Below, one piece after another: positions 30,279-33,037 of a DNA stretch of 33,037 nucleotides. Source of the DNA: Actinomycetota bacterium (GTDB lineage: Bacteria > Actinomycetota > Acidimicrobiia > Acidimicrobiales > Acidimicrobilacustridaceae); NCBI GenBank assembly GCA_026393455.1, contig JAPLAE010000063.1, positions 4,831 to 37,867 on the forward strand, read 5' to 3'. How positions within the stretch are numbered: position 1 is the stretch's first letter; each line of letters opens with the position of its first letter. The position numbers and the translations under genes were made by a program. The notes beneath the pieces were generated by a model that worked only from the letters and a program-made list of their open reading frames with translations, made no database searches and was not told the origin of the DNA.

Positions 30279-32027
30279 ATGGATCAACCGACCGACAACA
30301 CAACCTTCGCCGATCTGGCACTTCGGCCTGAATTAGTCGAAGCCCTCGCCAGTCTTGGGTACGAAGAACCCACCCCCATCCAGCGCGAGTCGATCCCCCC
30401 GCTCATCGCTGGGCAGGACCTTTTGGGCCAGGCCGCCACAGGTACCGGAAAAACCGCAGCGTTTGCGCTGCCGATGCTTCAGAACCTCGATCCGGACAAT
30501 CGTTCGAAGAATCCCACCGGTCTCATCCTTGTACCCACCCGCGAACTCGCGATGCAGGTCTCCGAAGCCGTGCACAAATACGGCCGAGCCCTTGGTGCTC
30601 GAGTCCTCCCGATCTACGGCGGACAACCAATCGGCCGACAGCTTCAAGCCCTCGGCCGCGGTGTCGATGTTGTCGTCGCGACTCCCGGACGAGCCGTCGA
30701 CCACATCAAACGCGGAACGATCCCTCTCAAGGACATCGAGATGGTCGTTCTTGATGAAGCCGACGAAATGCTCGACATGGGTTTCGCCGAAGATCTCGAC
30801 GCCATCCTCGGAGCGCTTCCAGAGACTCGCCAAACAGTTCTTTTCTCGGCGACCATGCCCAAGCGCATTGAATCGCTTGCTCGTCGTCATCTGACAAATC
30901 CCACGACGATTCGTATCGAGGCACCTGTTGTCGCAAAAGGTGATGCCCCGAAGGTGCGTCAACTCGCGTTCATCGTGCCCCGCTCACATAAGTCCGCCGC
31001 CCTTGGGCGCATTCTCGACGTCGAGTCCCCCACCGCAGCGATCGTGTTCTGCCGAACTCGCCACGAGGTCGATCAACTCACCGAAACGCTCAATGGTCGC
31101 GGTTACCGGGCCGAAGCCCTCCACGGAGGCATGAACCAAGAAGGACGCGACCGAGTTATGGCTCGCGTTCGAAGTGGTAATGCTGACCTACTCATCGCCA
31201 CTGATGTCGCCGCTCGTGGCCTCGACATCGACCATCTCACCCATGTCGTCAATTACGACGTGCCTTCAGCTCCCGAGTCCTATGTGCATCGAATCGGCCG
31301 GGTTGGACGAGCCGGACGCGAAGGTGTCGCTATAACTCTCGCCGAGCCGCGTGAACATCGATTGCTCGAAAACATTCAACGCGTCACCGGCGACAAGATC
31401 GCGATTGAGAAGGTACCGACGATCTCTGATCTTCGCAATCGGCGTATGGAGCTCACTCTCGGAACGTTGCGCGAAACATTGCTTGACGATGATCTCGATC
31501 GTTATCGATCGATTGTCGAATCACTCACCGATGAGTTCGATCTTTTTGATGTTGCTCTCGCTGCGGTGAAGCTCACGCATGAAAGCACCACCGGTAAGGA
31601 AGACGAAGTCGAGATCCCCGAGGTCGAGATCCGCCGTTCGAAAGACCGAAAGAACGACCGTCCCGACCGTGATGGTCGCTCTGGTCGATCCGAACGTGGG
31701 GAGCGCGGAGAGCGCGGAGAACGCGGAGAATACGAAAAGAAGGGAAAGAAGGGGAAAGACCGCTCGATCGGTGTCGACTCCACACGCCTCTACTTCCCCA
31801 TTGGTCGATCCTCTCAGATTCGTCCCGGTGACCTCGTCGGAGCAATCACCGGTGAAACCGGATTGGCCGGTAAGCAAATCGGATCGATCGAGATTGGCGA
31901 CAAGTTCTCACTCGTTGAAGTTCCCGAGAAGTCGGCCGATGACATCATCAAAGCGATGAAGAAGACCACCATCAAGGGACGCAAGGTTGTCCCTCGTCGA
32001 GAGCGCTTCGAACGCTTCGAACGCTGA
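30279..32027 (+). CDS. deaD: DEAD-box ATP-dependent RNA helicase (DeaD/CsdA type)
   Basis: 582 residues. The Q motif (TPIQ), Walker A AATGTGKT (52-59), PTRELAMQ, TPGR, DEAD (158-161), SAT, ATDVAARGLD and HRIGRVGRAG give a complete helicase core of about 370 residues. A charged linker with RGE repeats (472-483) follows, then a DbpA/RRM-like RNA-binding domain (about 500-560, beginning TRLYFPIGRSSQIRPGDLVG) and a short basic tail ending RRERFERFER. This architecture is that of cold-shock/ribosome-assembly helicases, which unwind structured RNA and help large-subunit maturation or mRNA decay. The frame is open from 30243; ATG 30279 was chosen because AGGAG lies eight bases upstream. Confidence 0.9.
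   Translation: MDQPTDNTTFADLALRPELVEALASLGYEEPTPIQRESIPPLIAGQDLLGQAATGTGKTAAFALPMLQNLDPDNRSKNPTGLILVPTRELAMQVSEAVHKYGRALGARVLPIYGGQPIGRQLQALGRGVDVVVATPGRAVDHIKRGTIPLKDIEMVVLDEADEMLDMGFAEDLDAILGALPETRQTVLFSATMPKRIESLARRHLTNPTTIRIEAPVVAKGDAPKVRQLAFIVPRSHKSAALGRILDVESPTAAIVFCRTRHEVDQLTETLNGRGYRAEALHGGMNQEGRDRVMARVRSGNADLLIATDVAARGLDIDHLTHVVNYDVPSAPESYVHRIGRVGRAGREGVAITLAEPREHRLLENIQRVTGDKIAIEKVPTISDLRNRRMELTLGTLRETLLDDDLDRYRSIVESLTDEFDLFDVALAAVKLTHESTTGKEDEVEIPEVEIRRSKDRKNDRPDRDGRSGRSERGERGERGERGEYEKKGKKGKDRSIGVDSTRLYFPIGRSSQIRPGDLVGAITGETGLAGKQIGSIEIGDKFSLVEVPEKSADDIIKAMKKTTIKGRKVVPRRERFERFER
31692..31727 (+). repeat. 9-bp tandem repeat encoding RGE units
   Basis: Four 9-base units (GAACGTGGG, GAGCGCGGA twice, GAACGCGGA) encode the ERG/RGE run in the helicase linker. 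Two units are identical, so the copy number could vary by slippage. A similar GAGCGCTTC/GAACGCTTC repeat closes the gene at 32001-32018. Confidence 0.8.
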
Positions 32028-32048
32028 CCGATCACGCGTGCGGTCCCG

Positions 32049-32054
32049 TACGCT
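32049..32054 (+). promoter_or_regulatory. Candidate -10 (TACGCT) for leaderless pirin mRNA
   Basis: TACGCT ends six bases before ATG 32061 and there is no ribosome binding site. That spacing places the transcription start on the A of the start codon, the usual layout of actinobacterial leaderless genes. Confidence 0.4.
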
Positions 32055-32060
32055 TTCGTC

Positions 32061-33037
32061 ATGACCGACGACGTCGTTCTCCAGACCGTTCCACTCGGGC
32101 TTCACTGGCCCACGATTGATCCATTCCTTTTCTGCGCGCACCACAACGATTCGTATCCAGCGGGGAATGAACAACTAGGTCCAAACGCTTCGCTCGACGG
32201 ACGCAATATCGGGATGGATTTCGAGGGCATCGACGGTTGGCGCATGTACCACGGCGACGTCGTTCCTGGTTTCCCTCAGCACCCACATCGCGGATTCGAA
32301 ACGATCACCTATGTTCGCGAGGGGTTCTGCGATCACTCGGATTCTCTTGGGGCCACTGCACGCTTTGGCGAAGGCGATGTGCAATGGCTTACGGCCGGAG
32401 CGGGGATCGTCCACTCAGAAATGATGCCGTTGCGAGATCAAGACGGGCCTAACCCTCTTGAGCTTTTTCAGATCTGGCTCAACCTTCCCGCTGCCGACAA
32501 GATGGCCGATCCGTATTTCACGATGCTGTGGTCCGGCCAGATCCCTAAAGTTCGACACACCGATGCCAAGGGACGTTCAACGGAAGTTGTCATTATTGCC
32601 GGAGACTACGAAAACGTGTCGCCGCTCTCGCCTCCACCCAATTCTTGGGCATCAAAATCAACTTCCGATGTCGCCGTCTGGCATCTCCACTTCGAACCAG
32701 GAACTTCCCTTGAGCTACCGGCGGCTCTCTCATCCAAAACGATTCGGACGCTGTATGTGTTCGACGGCCAAGGCGTGCAGATCGGCGAAACCGAACTCGC
32801 TCGCGACACGGGCTCAGTTCTGCGCAGCGATACCGCCATTACGCTTTTCTCCGCCGGCGGTGCCGATTGTCTCGTCCTTCAAGGAAGTCCCATTGGCGAA
32901 CCCGTCGCTCAACAGGGTCCCTTCGTCATGAACGATGAAGCCGGTCTTCGTCAGACCTTCCTTGACTATCAACGCACCGGATTTGGCGGTGGGCCCTGGC
33001 CCGTGGACGGACCGGTTCACCCTGTCGCCCGCCCTCG
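32061..33037 (+). CDS. Pirin family protein (cut by right edge)
   Basis: The 325 visible codons contain a bicupin of the pirin family. The metal site is QHPHRGFET (His74, His76) and GIVHSEM (His118, Glu120), matching the three His and one Glu that bind iron in pirins, with GDVQWLTAG and FQIWLNLP between and after. Bacterial pirins are thought to act as redox-linked regulators or quercetin dioxygenases; the substrate here is unknown. The first cupin is complete and most of the second is present (to the PVARP near the window end), so little is missing. The ATG has no ribosome site but a well-spaced -10, so it is probably leaderless. Confidence 0.88.
   Translation, partial: MTDDVVLQTVPLGLHWPTIDPFLFCAHHNDSYPAGNEQLGPNASLDGRNIGMDFEGIDGWRMYHGDVVPGFPQHPHRGFETITYVREGFCDHSDSLGATARFGEGDVQWLTAGAGIVHSEMMPLRDQDGPNPLELFQIWLNLPAADKMADPYFTMLWSGQIPKVRHTDAKGRSTEVVIIAGDYENVSPLSPPPNSWASKSTSDVAVWHLHFEPGTSLELPAALSSKTIRTLYVFDGQGVQIGETELARDTGSVLRSDTAITLFSAGGADCLVLQGSPIGEPVAQQGPFVMNDEAGLRQTFLDYQRTGFGGGPWPVDGPVHPVARP

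Noticed and set aside
30333-30962. 209-codon minus-strand frame opposite the DEAD-box helicase
   Set aside because: It is a mirror of the highly conserved helicase core and has no start context.
1-33037. Frequent CGATCG/GATCGA words as a dispersed repeat
   Set aside because: They follow the GC-rich codon usage and are spread within genes; no longer repeat unit or even spacing was seen.
1-33037. Mobile element, prophage, CRISPR or defence island
   Set aside because: No transposase, integrase, direct repeat array, nuclease or toxin motif could be found on either strand.

Overview
The window reads as chromosomal DNA of a moderately GC-rich actinobacterium. Acidimicrobiia (Ilumatobacter or its freshwater/marine relatives) fits best. 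The basis is the mix of actinobacterial families: an AftD-like arabinofuranosyltransferase, FadD3-like and CaiC-like ligases, paired amidohydrolases, DUF3237 and a 2-nitropropane-dioxygenase-type oxidoreductase. GTG and TTG starts occur, -10 elements look like TANNNT, and some genes appear leaderless. The taxonomic call is inference. I see no rRNA, tRNA, CRISPR array, transposase, integrase or phage gene.

Region 1 (1-8188) is a catabolic block built on CoA thioesters. It holds two paralogous amidohydrolase-2 enzymes, a divergent crotonase, a CaiC-like and a FadD3-like acyl-CoA ligase, and an APH-fold phosphotransferase. A shared inverted repeat TGAAC-N4-GTTCA lies in two of its divergent intergenic regions (273-286 and 4190-4203). 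One unidentified regulator probably controls both.

Region 2 (about 8250-25058) is a cell-surface glycan block. It has three large OafA-type membrane acyltransferases with C-terminal SGNH domains, a 1480-residue AftD-like GT-C enzyme with two discoidin-like domains, and two paralogous GT39/ArnT-like glycosyltransferases. It also has a NodB-type deacetylase with a DUF3473-like tail and a GNAT acetyltransferase. Deacetylase, glycosyltransferase and GNAT genes overlap in one operon. Together they look like machinery to assemble a lipid-linked sugar donor, transfer it outside the membrane and decorate it with acyl groups. In the middle sits an HpaB/4-hydroxybutyryl-CoA-dehydratase-like protein that lacks most of the Fe-S ligands of the dehydratase.

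Region 3 (25126-33037) returns to acyl-CoA metabolism: MaoC hydratase, acyl-CoA dehydrogenase, hotdog thioesterase and crotonase. A small SHOCT-like protein, an FMN oxidoreductase, DUF3237, a DEAD-box RNA helicase and a pirin cut by the right edge follow.

A recurring architectural feature is that all seven convergent gene junctions carry a short inverted repeat at or next to the stop codons. Four of them have at least one stop codon inside a stem arm. They look like compact intrinsic terminators without a U-tract.
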